A program made the position numbers and the translations under genes. Shown one piece after another: positions 1-5,242 of a DNA stretch of 8,346 nt (position 1 is the stretch's first letter; each line of letters opens with the position of its first letter). Source of the stretch: GCA-002841655 sp964446775 (GTDB taxonomy: Bacteria > Patescibacteriota > Patescibacteriia > Patescibacteriales > UBA12465); contig CAYURA010000032.1 in assembly GCA_964446775.1 (NCBI GenBank), positions 1 to 8,346 on the forward strand. Reading direction: 5' to 3'. A model generated the notes under the pieces. It searched no databases. It saw nothing but the letters and a program-made list of their open reading frames with translations, and was not told the origin of the DNA.

Positions 1-12
1 CTTTTTAGACAT
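1..12 (-). CDS. Start of a T-box-controlled gene, truncated by the window edge
   Basis: On the minus strand an ATG at 12-10 opens the codons M-S-K-K and runs off the left edge. Only four codons are visible, so the product cannot be recognised. The start is supported by its position: 13 to 16 bases upstream lies AGGAGGGGG, the only strong SD sequence in the window, and immediately before that is a T-box leader. T-box leaders are known to control aminoacyl-tRNA synthetase, amino-acid biosynthesis and amino-acid transport genes, so a product of that kind is expected. That is inference from the leader and not from the protein. Confidence 0.6.
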
Positions 13-19
13 TTTGAAT

Positions 20-72
20 AAAAAACCCCCTCCTGACAAAAACAGAAAAATCTGTTTTGGCCGGGACGGGAT
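20..72 (-). terminator. Competing terminator / SD-sequestering hairpin of the T-box leader
   Basis: On the minus strand the arm TCCCGTCC, which includes the CGTCCC needed for the antiterminator, can pair with GGAGGGGG at 33-26 with one G-G mismatch. Inside is a perfect 8-bp stem AAAACAGA / TCTGTTTT with a four-U loop (58-51 and 46-39), joined by short wobble-containing pairs. The right-hand arm runs directly into six U residues (25-20), as in an intrinsic terminator, and the same arm contains the SD sequence AGGAGG. It would form when charged tRNA is abundant and exclude the antiterminator, since both need 63-68. Whether it acts on transcription, on translation or on both cannot be told from sequence alone. 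Confidence 0.7.
26..34 (-). promoter_or_regulatory. Shine-Dalgarno sequence of the T-box-controlled gene
   Basis: AGGAGGGGG on the minus strand lies 13 bases before the ATG at 12-10, or 16 bases counted from the AGGAGG core. The spacing is longer than the usual 5-9 bases, so the run could be conserved for the hairpin as much as for ribosome binding. It is the only clear SD sequence before any start in this window. Confidence 0.5.
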
Positions 73-216
73 TTTCATCTCGCGGTTCCACCCAGCTTTC
101 CTCAAAAGAGGACGCTTCTTTTTATTTAGTCTTAGGCCAAGTAATTTAACTTAGCGATCTTAGGATCTTAGATTTGGTAATTCTAACAATCAACTATGAT
201 AGTAGTTTATCACTTT

Positions 217-245
217 TTAATAATTTGTAAATAGATGATTGTAAA
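217..245 (-). promoter_or_regulatory. Candidate promoter for the T-box transcript
   Basis: On the minus strand TTTACA (245-240) and TATTAA (222-217) are separated by 17 bases and would start a transcript near 210. This gives a leader of roughly 200 nt, a normal length for a T-box leader. The region is very AT-rich and a second TTTACA sits 14 bases further downstream in the next repeat copy, so the assignment is tentative. Transcription could also read through from the ComF-like gene. Confidence 0.3.
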
Positions 246-268
246 TAGATTATTGTGAATAGTTAATA
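227..268 (+). repeat. Three tandem copies of a 14-bp repeat
   Basis: GTAAATAGATGATT (227-240) is followed directly by GTAAATAGATTATT (241-254), which differs at one base, and by the more diverged GTGAATAGTTAATA (255-268), which matches the second copy at 10 of 14 positions. On the minus strand the first two copies each supply a TTTACA-like -35 hexamer. The repeats lie between the ComF-like gene and the T-box leader. Confidence 0.6.
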
Positions 269-285
269 TTCCCCTTTTGGGCAAA

Positions 286-951
286 TTATAATTTATAGCT
301 TAAAGCAATAAACACTACTTTTTTAGCTCCAGCCATTTTGATTGTTTGGGCAGCTAAATTAATCAGCTTCTCATCAGGCAAATAGTCACTAATGATAATA
401 ACATTATTTTGTTTAATCTTTTCAGCTGACCATCTAAAAGTTCTATTTTTTCTTGTTTTAAACATTAAAGATCTTTTAGAGATTATAAAATCATTGTGAT
501 TATTGAAACCTTGGGCTAAGTATAGATTTTGATTATAACCTCGTTGACGTTCTTCTAAATTACTTAAAGGCCAGGGAATTATTAATTTAGGGTAATCATA
601 TGTTTCTGGCCAATTTTTCATTATTTTTTGGCACATTATCTTAGCTAAAATATAGCCAATGTTTTTTTGCCCGTTGTTTCTTAAGGCATTAAGACAACGT
701 GACAATAATTTTTGCTCAGAGTTACCATAAACACAGATAGCATCAAAATAGGGGAGTTCTTTTTTTGCTCGGCAAAGACTGCAAATAAATCCTAAAGGCG
801 TTTTCTTAGAACAAAGTGGACAGAATTGGGGAGCGGTTATTAATCTGAGACGGCAGCTAGGACAAAGTTCATGATTTAAGGCATTACAAATAATGCAGTG
901 ACGGGGAAAAAGTTGTTCAATTATTGAATTAATTGTTAGTTTAAGTTTCAT
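286..951 (-). CDS. comF: ComF family protein with a degenerate phosphoribosyltransferase site
   Basis: The protein has 221 residues, a normal ComF length. Four CxxC pairs (C19/C22, C30/C33, C44/C47, C57/C60) form the N-terminal zinc-binding region. The ComF signature follows as PWPLSNLEERQRGYNQ, matching the family pattern VPxPLxxxRxxxRGFNQ. In the family the C-terminal part is a type I phosphoribosyltransferase fold with a PRPP loop of the form VLLVDDVxTTGAT. Here the matching stretch at about 184-197 reads VIIISDYLPDEKLI, so one of the paired acidic residues and the TTG loop are missing. The usual stretch between the conserved arginines and this strand is also shortened. ComF proteins support DNA uptake during competence in several bacteria, which fits the nearby pilus operon, but catalysis looks doubtful. 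The ATG at 951-949 is the only sensible start and no SD precedes it. The gene ends in TAA and lies 24 bases after the terminator of the propeller gene. Confidence 0.85.
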   Translation of the reverse strand: MKLKLTINSIIEQLFPRHCIICNALNHELCPSCRLRLITAPQFCPLCSKKTPLGFICSLCRAKKELPYFDAICVYGNSEQKLLSRCLNALRNNGQKNIGYILAKIMCQKIMKNWPETYDYPKLIIPWPLSNLEERQRGYNQNLYLAQGFNNHNDFIISKRSLMFKTRKNRTFRWSAEKIKQNNVIIISDYLPDEKLINLAAQTIKMAGAKKVVFIALSYKL

Positions 952-973
952 AAATTTTTAGAATAATTTTATT

Positions 974-1003
974 AAAAAAAAGCGCTTTTTTGAGCGCCTT
1001 TTT
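974..1003 (-). terminator. Strong intrinsic terminator of the beta-propeller gene
   Basis: On the minus strand AAAAAGGCGCT (1003-993) pairs with AGCGCTTTTTT (986-976) across a six-base loop, giving an 11-bp stem with one G-U pair, followed by a continuous U-tract to 974. It begins 17 bases after the stop codon of the propeller gene. The plus strand also reads as a hairpin followed by T5, so it could act in both directions. Confidence 0.9.
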
Positions 1004-1020
1004 AAGCTTAACTTTATTTT

Positions 1021-2298
1021 TTATTTAAGATTAATGGAATATATCCGACCAGTTGAATCGTCGGTAAAATATAGTTTATTCTGATCACTGCCGACCATGA
1101 TATCGGTGATAGTGGTTGCATTATCAGGGATGGCAATTAGAGTTTTAGTGTTATTCTTAATATTTATTTTATAAAGTAGATCTTGAACGCCTTCAGCTAG
1201 CTCAGGGAACATCCCTGATCCTTCAGGGAGACTTCGGGGGACAGCGCAATAGACTTCATTATTAGTAGCGAAAGTACATTTACTGGCCCAAGTATCTAGG
1301 CCTAAATTATTACGATTACTGCCGATATCATCACCTTGAGCATTAACAATCCAAAGCCTGGGATTCATTCTATTATCACTGTTATAAACACTATAAAGGA
1401 GTCGATCACCTTCGGTTGACCATTTAGGTTCAAAACCGCGCCCATTAACAATTGTTGATTTGAAATTCTCATCATTTAGTCCCACAAAGAAAACTTCCTG
1501 ACGATTGAAATCAACTCCACCAAGATACATGGCGGCTGCTTGATTGTTGGGGGACCAAATAGGGTAAACTTTATCAGCATTTTCGCCAATAGGGCTTAAT
1601 GACTTAGCCTTAGAGCCGTCAGCATTAGCTACAATTAAATGGCGATTTTCAACATCATAAGCAATGCTCTTGGCACTTATTTGTTGACCATTAGGGGAGA
1701 AAGAAAAATCTTGCCAATGTTTTGGTAAAGTAACCTGTTTTTGTTTATTAAAATCATAGACAATTTTATTACCATCAGGATATTCTAAAATAGCCTTTTC
1801 ACCATTACTGGCCCAAGTGACATTTTGGACTTTATGAAAAACAGTGTCACTAAGTGCCACTAAGTTGCCTTGAGCATCAAGGCGATAGAATTTGCCATCA
1901 CTACGATTATAGTATCTTAAAACCCCATCACTACCCATGCTTGGCTTAAGAACTGGTCCTGAAGTGATACTACTTGCTTTAGTGAGACCACCTAGAGCGA
2001 CATCACTGGGACCCCCATCTTGGTCGGCGATGTTTGGTAATAGGTCTTTGCGAGGCTTATCAATAATAATATCTCCACTGGGGTTTAATTGGCCGCCTGA
2101 ACCCGTGATGTCAATAATGCCAGAACCATCTTCAGCTGGATAGAGACCACCGAAGTTACTTAGATCTTCAGGACTCCTAGATTCTTCTTTTTGACCAACA
2201 CCAAAAAAAACATTTAGTATTAAATAAGTTATTAGAGCAACGATGCCGATAAAGATGATGATTAAAAAAATCTTTTTATATTTTCTTACAAAGCCCAT
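1021..2298 (-). CDS. Membrane-anchored TolB/WD40-like beta-propeller protein
   Basis: The 425-residue protein has a short basic N-terminus (RKYKK), one hydrophobic helix (about 9-31), a low-complexity Gly/Ser/Asp-rich linker (about 36-115) and then repeated beta-strand units. Characteristic PD40/TolB-type motifs are FSPNGQQ (200-206), WSPNNQA (248-254) and WSTEGDR (293-299), with weaker blades around 124-150, 158-186, 335-390 and 396-424, enough for about six or seven blades. The topology implies a propeller outside the membrane, tethered by the N-terminal helix. C341 and C351 are the only cysteines and could form a disulfide there. Its function is unknown; propellers of this kind usually bind proteins or glycans. 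It is transcribed away from the pilus operon, sharing the intergenic region with it, and a role at the cell surface with the pilus is possible but unproven. The ATG at 2298-2296 immediately precedes the basic/hydrophobic anchor, which supports it as the start. There is no SD. Confidence 0.8.
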   Translation of the reverse strand: MGFVRKYKKIFLIIIFIGIVALITYLILNVFFGVGQKEESRSPEDLSNFGGLYPAEDGSGIIDITGSGGQLNPSGDIIIDKPRKDLLPNIADQDGGPSDVALGGLTKASSITSGPVLKPSMGSDGVLRYYNRSDGKFYRLDAQGNLVALSDTVFHKVQNVTWASNGEKAILEYPDGNKIVYDFNKQKQVTLPKHWQDFSFSPNGQQISAKSIAYDVENRHLIVANADGSKAKSLSPIGENADKVYPIWSPNNQAAAMYLGGVDFNRQEVFFVGLNDENFKSTIVNGRGFEPKWSTEGDRLLYSVYNSDNRMNPRLWIVNAQGDDIGSNRNNLGLDTWASKCTFATNNEVYCAVPRSLPEGSGMFPELAEGVQDLLYKINIKNNTKTLIAIPDNATTITDIMVGSDQNKLYFTDDSTGRIYSINLK

Positions 2299-2329
2299 AT
2301 TTTTATTTTATTATTTTTATGCTATTATG

Positions 2330-2340
2330 ACTCTAAGAGT
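2330..2340. repeat. Short perfect palindrome in the propeller gene's 5' leader
   Basis: ACTCT-A-AGAGT has two perfect 5-bp arms around a single base. It lies about 30 bases upstream of the start of the beta-propeller gene. It could be a small operator or a chance palindrome; nothing else supports a function. Confidence 0.25.
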
Positions 2341-2388
2341 TGTTAGGTCGTAATTTATTTCAGCTCTATTGATTATAGCTAATTTCCC

Positions 2389-2417
2389 TTGTCCCTTATC
2401 TCTAAATATTATATACT
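2389..2417 (+). promoter_or_regulatory. Promoter of the type IV pilus operon
   Basis: TTGTCC (2389-2394) and TATACT (2412-2417) are separated by 17 bases, a good sigma70-type arrangement. Transcription would start near 2424, leaving a leader of about 50 nt before pilM. No other plus-strand promoter of this quality was seen before pilM, and no promoter is evident between the following genes. Confidence 0.6.
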
Positions 2418-2436
2418 AGATTAAGAGAGAAGACAA
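2408..2436 (-). promoter_or_regulatory. Promoter of the beta-propeller gene
   Basis: On the minus strand TTGTCT (2436-2431) and a perfect TATAAT (2413-2408) are separated by 17 bases. Transcription would start near 2401, about 100 bases before the start codon. Its -10 box overlaps the -10 box of the plus-strand promoter by two bases (2412-2413). A second TATAAT on this strand (2377-2372) has no convincing -35 box. Confidence 0.6.
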
Positions 2437-2474
2437 TTTTTTAATTTATATTTTTTGTTGCTAATTTTTTATTT

Positions 2475-3527
2475 ATGGCTCTATTTTCTTCAAACAGCGA
2501 TGATCTATTTCTTGGTATTGATATCGGTAACTCTGCTTTAAAAATGGTAGAACTCAAGAAAAAGGGTAAAAAAATATATCTCTCTAATTATGCTTTTAGT
2601 GAGAATGTTAGTGGTATCAACTTTACTAAAATAACAGATATAACTTATTTAGCTCAAGCAATTTTAAAAGTTAAGAGTGAGGCGGGAATTAAAGCTAGGA
2701 AGGTGACTGCTTCATTGCCAACTTTTTCTGTTTTTTCTTCGATTATAAATTTACCAATGACTGCTAAGAAGAATATGGAGAAAGCAGTGGCGGATGAAGC
2801 GACTAAAGTAATCCCTCTACCACTTGAAGAGATGATTCTTGATTGGAAATTAGTGCCTGAAAGGAAAGATGCGGAGAAAAGAGACGACATTAAAGTTTTT
2901 GTGACTGGCTCTCCTAAAAAATTGGTTAAACGTTATATCGATATTTTTCGCTCTTCTAAGTTATCTTTAGCTAGTTTAGAAACAGAAACTTTTTCCTTGG
3001 TTCGATCACTTTTAGCTAATGATCCGTCGACAGTAATGATTGTAGAGATTGGAGCTAATAGTAGTGACTTGTCTGTAGTGCAAGATAGTATTCCAGTTTT
3101 AAATCGTAGCTTAGAGGTTTGTGGTAGCACAATTACAGAAGCGTTAGCTGATAAATTAGGCTTAAACTTTAATCAGGCTGAGCAATTTAAATTGGATATG
3201 AGTGCTACTCTAAGTGATAATAGTACACAAGATTTGCCCCAATTAATAATTAAGACTTTAAGTCCAGTAATTCATGAGATTGAATATATGCGTGATTTTT
3301 TTGAGAAGAATAGTGACGGTGTTAAAATTGAGAAAATAGTTCTATCAGGTGGTGGGGCTATATTTTTAAATTTAGCAGATTATTTAGCTAAATATCTTAA
3401 TTTACAGGTAATTGTCGGAGACCCATTTAGTCGGATTAATTATCCGTTGGAGTTAAAGCCCATTATTGATGAAGTGGGTTCTAAGTTAGCCGTTGCGGCT
3501 GGTTTAGCTTTAAGAGAAATTTCATAA
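2475..3527 (+). CDS. pilM: Type IV pilus assembly protein PilM (actin-like ATPase fold)
   Basis: The 350-residue protein is typical of PilM. It has the actin/FtsA-like phosphate-1 motif GIDIGNSALK (14-23), a second phosphate-binding motif EIGANSSDL (191-199) and the adenosine-side motif IVLSGGGAIF (288-297). There is no signal peptide or membrane segment, so it is cytoplasmic. In studied pili PilM binds the short N-terminal tail of PilN and links the inner-membrane PilN/PilO pair to the motor. Here it is the first gene of the operon with pilN just 10 bases downstream, and PilN carries the matching tail motif. The ATG at 2475 follows an AT-rich leader with no SD. The phosphate-1 motif starts about 13 residues in, as expected for a full N-terminus. 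Confidence 0.95.
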   Translation: MALFSSNSDDLFLGIDIGNSALKMVELKKKGKKIYLSNYAFSENVSGINFTKITDITYLAQAILKVKSEAGIKARKVTASLPTFSVFSSIINLPMTAKKNMEKAVADEATKVIPLPLEEMILDWKLVPERKDAEKRDDIKVFVTGSPKKLVKRYIDIFRSSKLSLASLETETFSLVRSLLANDPSTVMIVEIGANSSDLSVVQDSIPVLNRSLEVCGSTITEALADKLGLNFNQAEQFKLDMSATLSDNSTQDLPQLIIKTLSPVIHEIEYMRDFFEKNSDGVKIEKIVLSGGGAIFLNLADYLAKYLNLQVIVGDPFSRINYPLELKPIIDEVGSKLAVAAGLALREIS

Positions 3528-3537
3528 TATTAGCAAT

Positions 3538-4212
3538 GTGTTTAATTTGAAATTACAAAAAAATAAAGAGAAGGGAAAATCTGCCTACAATTCTCAGAAC
3601 CCCAAAATTTTAGAAGTGGATTTGATTAGGGGTGAAATGCCGGTAAGTTTTGACTTAAAGAGACATGCGGGAACTCTAATTTTAGCAATATTAATTGCAG
3701 CTATATTTGTAGCAGAGATCTATTATGGTTTGAATTGGTGGTCTGAATACGAGAATAAGCGTTTAGACAAATCACAACAAAGATTTATGGCCATTTCTGA
3801 AGAAATCAAACAAATGAATGATCAATCTAAGCAAATAAATGATTTTAAAGAAAGGGTCGGTTTAGCTGATTCCTTGCTTAGTAATCATATATATTGGACC
3901 AATTTTTTTAATTGGTTAGAAAGTAATACCCTCAGCTCAGTTAACTACCAAGGGTTTAGTGGCAGCATTGACGGTGAATATGAGTTAGAGGCAATGACAA
4001 AAGCCTTTCGAGATATTAGTTGGCAGAGTAGAGTTTTCTTAGCTGATCCCCAGGTGATAGCTGTCAGTATTGACAGCGCTAGTGATAGTGGTGGCCCTGA
4101 AGAAGAAGCTGACGATGGTGATAATAATGATCAGGATCTTGGAGATATTTCTTTTTCAGTTAGCCTAAAGGTTACTCCAGAAATATTTAAAGTTGATTCT
4201 TTAAATAAATAA
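3538..4212 (+). CDS. pilN: Type IV pilus inner-membrane alignment protein PilN
   Basis: The 224-residue protein has a cytoplasmic tail containing ILEVDLIRGE (24-33), which takes the place of the INLLP-type PilM-binding motif of classical PilN. One membrane helix (about 44-64), a charged coiled-coil-like stretch (about 70-105) and a small alpha/beta domain follow. This is the PilN layout, pairing with PilO outside the membrane. An acidic, Asn/Asp/Glu-rich loop (about 183-203) interrupts two beta strands of the C-terminal domain. The start is GTG at 3538; an ATG overlapping it at 3536 is in another frame and stops after four codons. There is no SD. It ends 7 bases before the next gene. Confidence 0.88.
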   Translation: MFNLKLQKNKEKGKSAYNSQNPKILEVDLIRGEMPVSFDLKRHAGTLILAILIAAIFVAEIYYGLNWWSEYENKRLDKSQQRFMAISEEIKQMNDQSKQINDFKERVGLADSLLSNHIYWTNFFNWLESNTLSSVNYQGFSGSIDGEYELEAMTKAFRDISWQSRVFLADPQVIAVSIDSASDSGGPEEEADDGDNNDQDLGDISFSVSLKVTPEIFKVDSLNK

Positions 4213-4219
4213 TTTATTT

Positions 4220-4852
4220 ATGTCTAAGCTTAAGACTAAAGAAAAAAAATCTAATGATAAAATAATTATCTTTTTAAATGATAATTTTAATTTGGTAATT
4301 ATCTTTATTTTAATAGTTTTTTTGACTCTAGCTTACATGCTCATAATCAAGCCGAAATATGAGACAACTTTAATAGGAATTAAGGATAATATTAATCAAC
4401 AAGAGCTTTTTTATGCCTCACAGAAACAACGTTTAGTAGACTTGCAAACAGTGGCTAGCCTTTATACCGACTTAGAAGAGGACGACATTTTGAAAGTTCA
4501 ATCGATCTTGCCAGCAGAATATGCTAAAGAAAAACTTTTTGGTCAATTAGAAGATATTATTACCCAACAGGGAGTTGTCCTATCATCAATAGATCTTTCT
4601 AAAGACTCAGAGTCAGATAAGCCTAAAAATCCAGTTGATAATCAAAAGGAAATTGGACTTAAAATCCCTAGTGGTGATAAGGTGGGGATCATTGAAGTGG
4701 AGATACAGATAGAGGCGATTGATTATGCAACTTTAAAGAATCTTTTACCATTGCTTGAGAGCCATGTTCAGTTATTAGATATTAGTTCAATTGATTTTGA
4801 TTCAGAAGGAGAAAGCGTTAGCTTGTCACTCCGTACTTATTATTATAAATAA
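4220..4852 (+). CDS. pilO: Type IV pilus inner-membrane alignment protein PilO
   Basis: The 210-residue protein has a lysine-rich cytoplasmic tail, one membrane helix (about 23-43), a helical coiled-coil region (about 50-90) and a C-terminal ferredoxin-like domain. The stretch from ILPAEYAKEKLFGQLED (96-112) through the following GVVLSSIDL resembles the PilO family, where it begins the first alpha/beta unit. The second unit ends at LSLRTYYYK. PilO forms a dimer with PilN that positions the PilB/PilC motor under the fibre. The ATG at 4220 is 7 bases after the pilN stop. A polar linker (about 128-145) separates the two halves of the domain. Confidence 0.88.
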   Translation: MSKLKTKEKKSNDKIIIFLNDNFNLVIIFILIVFLTLAYMLIIKPKYETTLIGIKDNINQQELFYASQKQRLVDLQTVASLYTDLEEDDILKVQSILPAEYAKEKLFGQLEDIITQQGVVLSSIDLSKDSESDKPKNPVDNQKEIGLKIPSGDKVGIIEVEIQIEAIDYATLKNLLPLLESHVQLLDISSIDFDSEGESVSLSLRTYYYK

Positions 4853-4855
4853 ATT

Positions 4856-5236
4856 ATGTCAATTAGACGAAGATCCAGTGTTTATTTATTCTTAGCCATT
4901 TTAATTATAGTGGGGATTTTCATTTTTATTTTCCGTCAGACTTCATTAAGTTATTTAAGTCATAAAGTTTTTGGTGAGGGGAATGGTTTTAACGAAATGC
5001 CAGTTAAAGCTTCTAAAAATGCTAGTCTAGATTTAGATCTATTGGAAAAAAAAGAATTCCAAGTTCTGAATAATCAGGTTAATTATTTTGATTTTGATGT
5101 TGTTGGGAAGCCAGTTGCTCAGAATTCTTTGAGTGCCAATTTACCTAAATGGCCTAAAGTGTATCGGGGTAATTTTAATCCTTTTATAAAAGTTCCAATA
5201 AAAGAGATAGAGACTAATATTGTGGTTGAACAATAA
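4856..5236 (+). CDS. Small single-pass membrane protein of the pilus operon, PilP-position protein
   Basis: The 126-residue protein has a basic start (IRRRSS), one membrane helix (about 9-27), a polar region and a C-terminus with GNFNPF (105-110). It sits 3 bases after pilO and 6 bases before pilB, so it is surely part of the operon. In diderm systems this place is filled by PilP, a lipoprotein whose partner is the secretin PilQ. This protein has no lipobox, and no secretin gene is seen in the window. The G-x-x-NPF motif resembles a short motif found in some PilP/GspC-like linker proteins, but I cannot show homology. The topology suggests a bitopic protein facing outward that could complete a PilN-PilO subcomplex. 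Its function is unproven. Confidence 0.75.
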   Translation: MSIRRRSSVYLFLAILIIVGIFIFIFRQTSLSYLSHKVFGEGNGFNEMPVKASKNASLDLDLLEKKEFQVLNNQVNYFDFDVVGKPVAQNSLSANLPKWPKVYRGNFNPFIKVPIKEIETNIVVEQ

Positions 5237-5242
5237 ACAGCT

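Larger units (their letters stand above)
20..210 (-). promoter_or_regulatory. T-box (tRNA-sensing) leader riboswitch
   Basis: Reading the minus strand 5' to 3': a stem III-like hairpin (TCCTC, loop TTTT, GAGGA, at 112-99, with a further AGC/GCT pair outside it) is followed by GGGTGGAACCGCG (93-81). This matches the conserved T-box core. An internal hairpin with a GAAA loop follows, and then CGTCCC (68-63), which closes the antiterminator by pairing with GGG and CG of the T-box. The UGGN of the T-box bulge is TGGA, which would pair with an uncharged tRNA ending in U-CCA. In bacteria a U73 discriminator is typical of tRNA-Gly, tRNA-Thr and tRNA-Cys. The 3' half is clear. The 5' part (about 210-119) can form nested AT-rich stems, for example CCAA/TTGG, but I could not recognise the canonical Stem I elements or the specifier codon, so the cognate amino acid is unresolved and the 5' boundary is approximate. 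Confidence 0.85.

Noticed and set aside
272..281. CCC-TTTT-GGG hairpin just after the ComF-like gene, as a possible terminator
   Set aside because: The stem is only three pairs plus two after a mismatch, and on the minus strand it is followed by AATATT instead of a U-tract.
1937..2143. Plus-strand open frame of 68 codons inside the propeller gene
   Set aside because: Antisense shadow of the Gly/Ser/Asp-rich linker of a well supported gene, with no homology signal.
2654..3130. Two minus-strand open frames inside pilM (2654-2890 and 2933-3130)
   Set aside because: Antisense shadows of a clearly conserved gene, without recognisable domains or start signals.
3536..3550. ATG overlapping the GTG start of pilN
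   Set aside because: It is in another frame and stops after four codons, whereas the GTG frame gives the full PilN protein.
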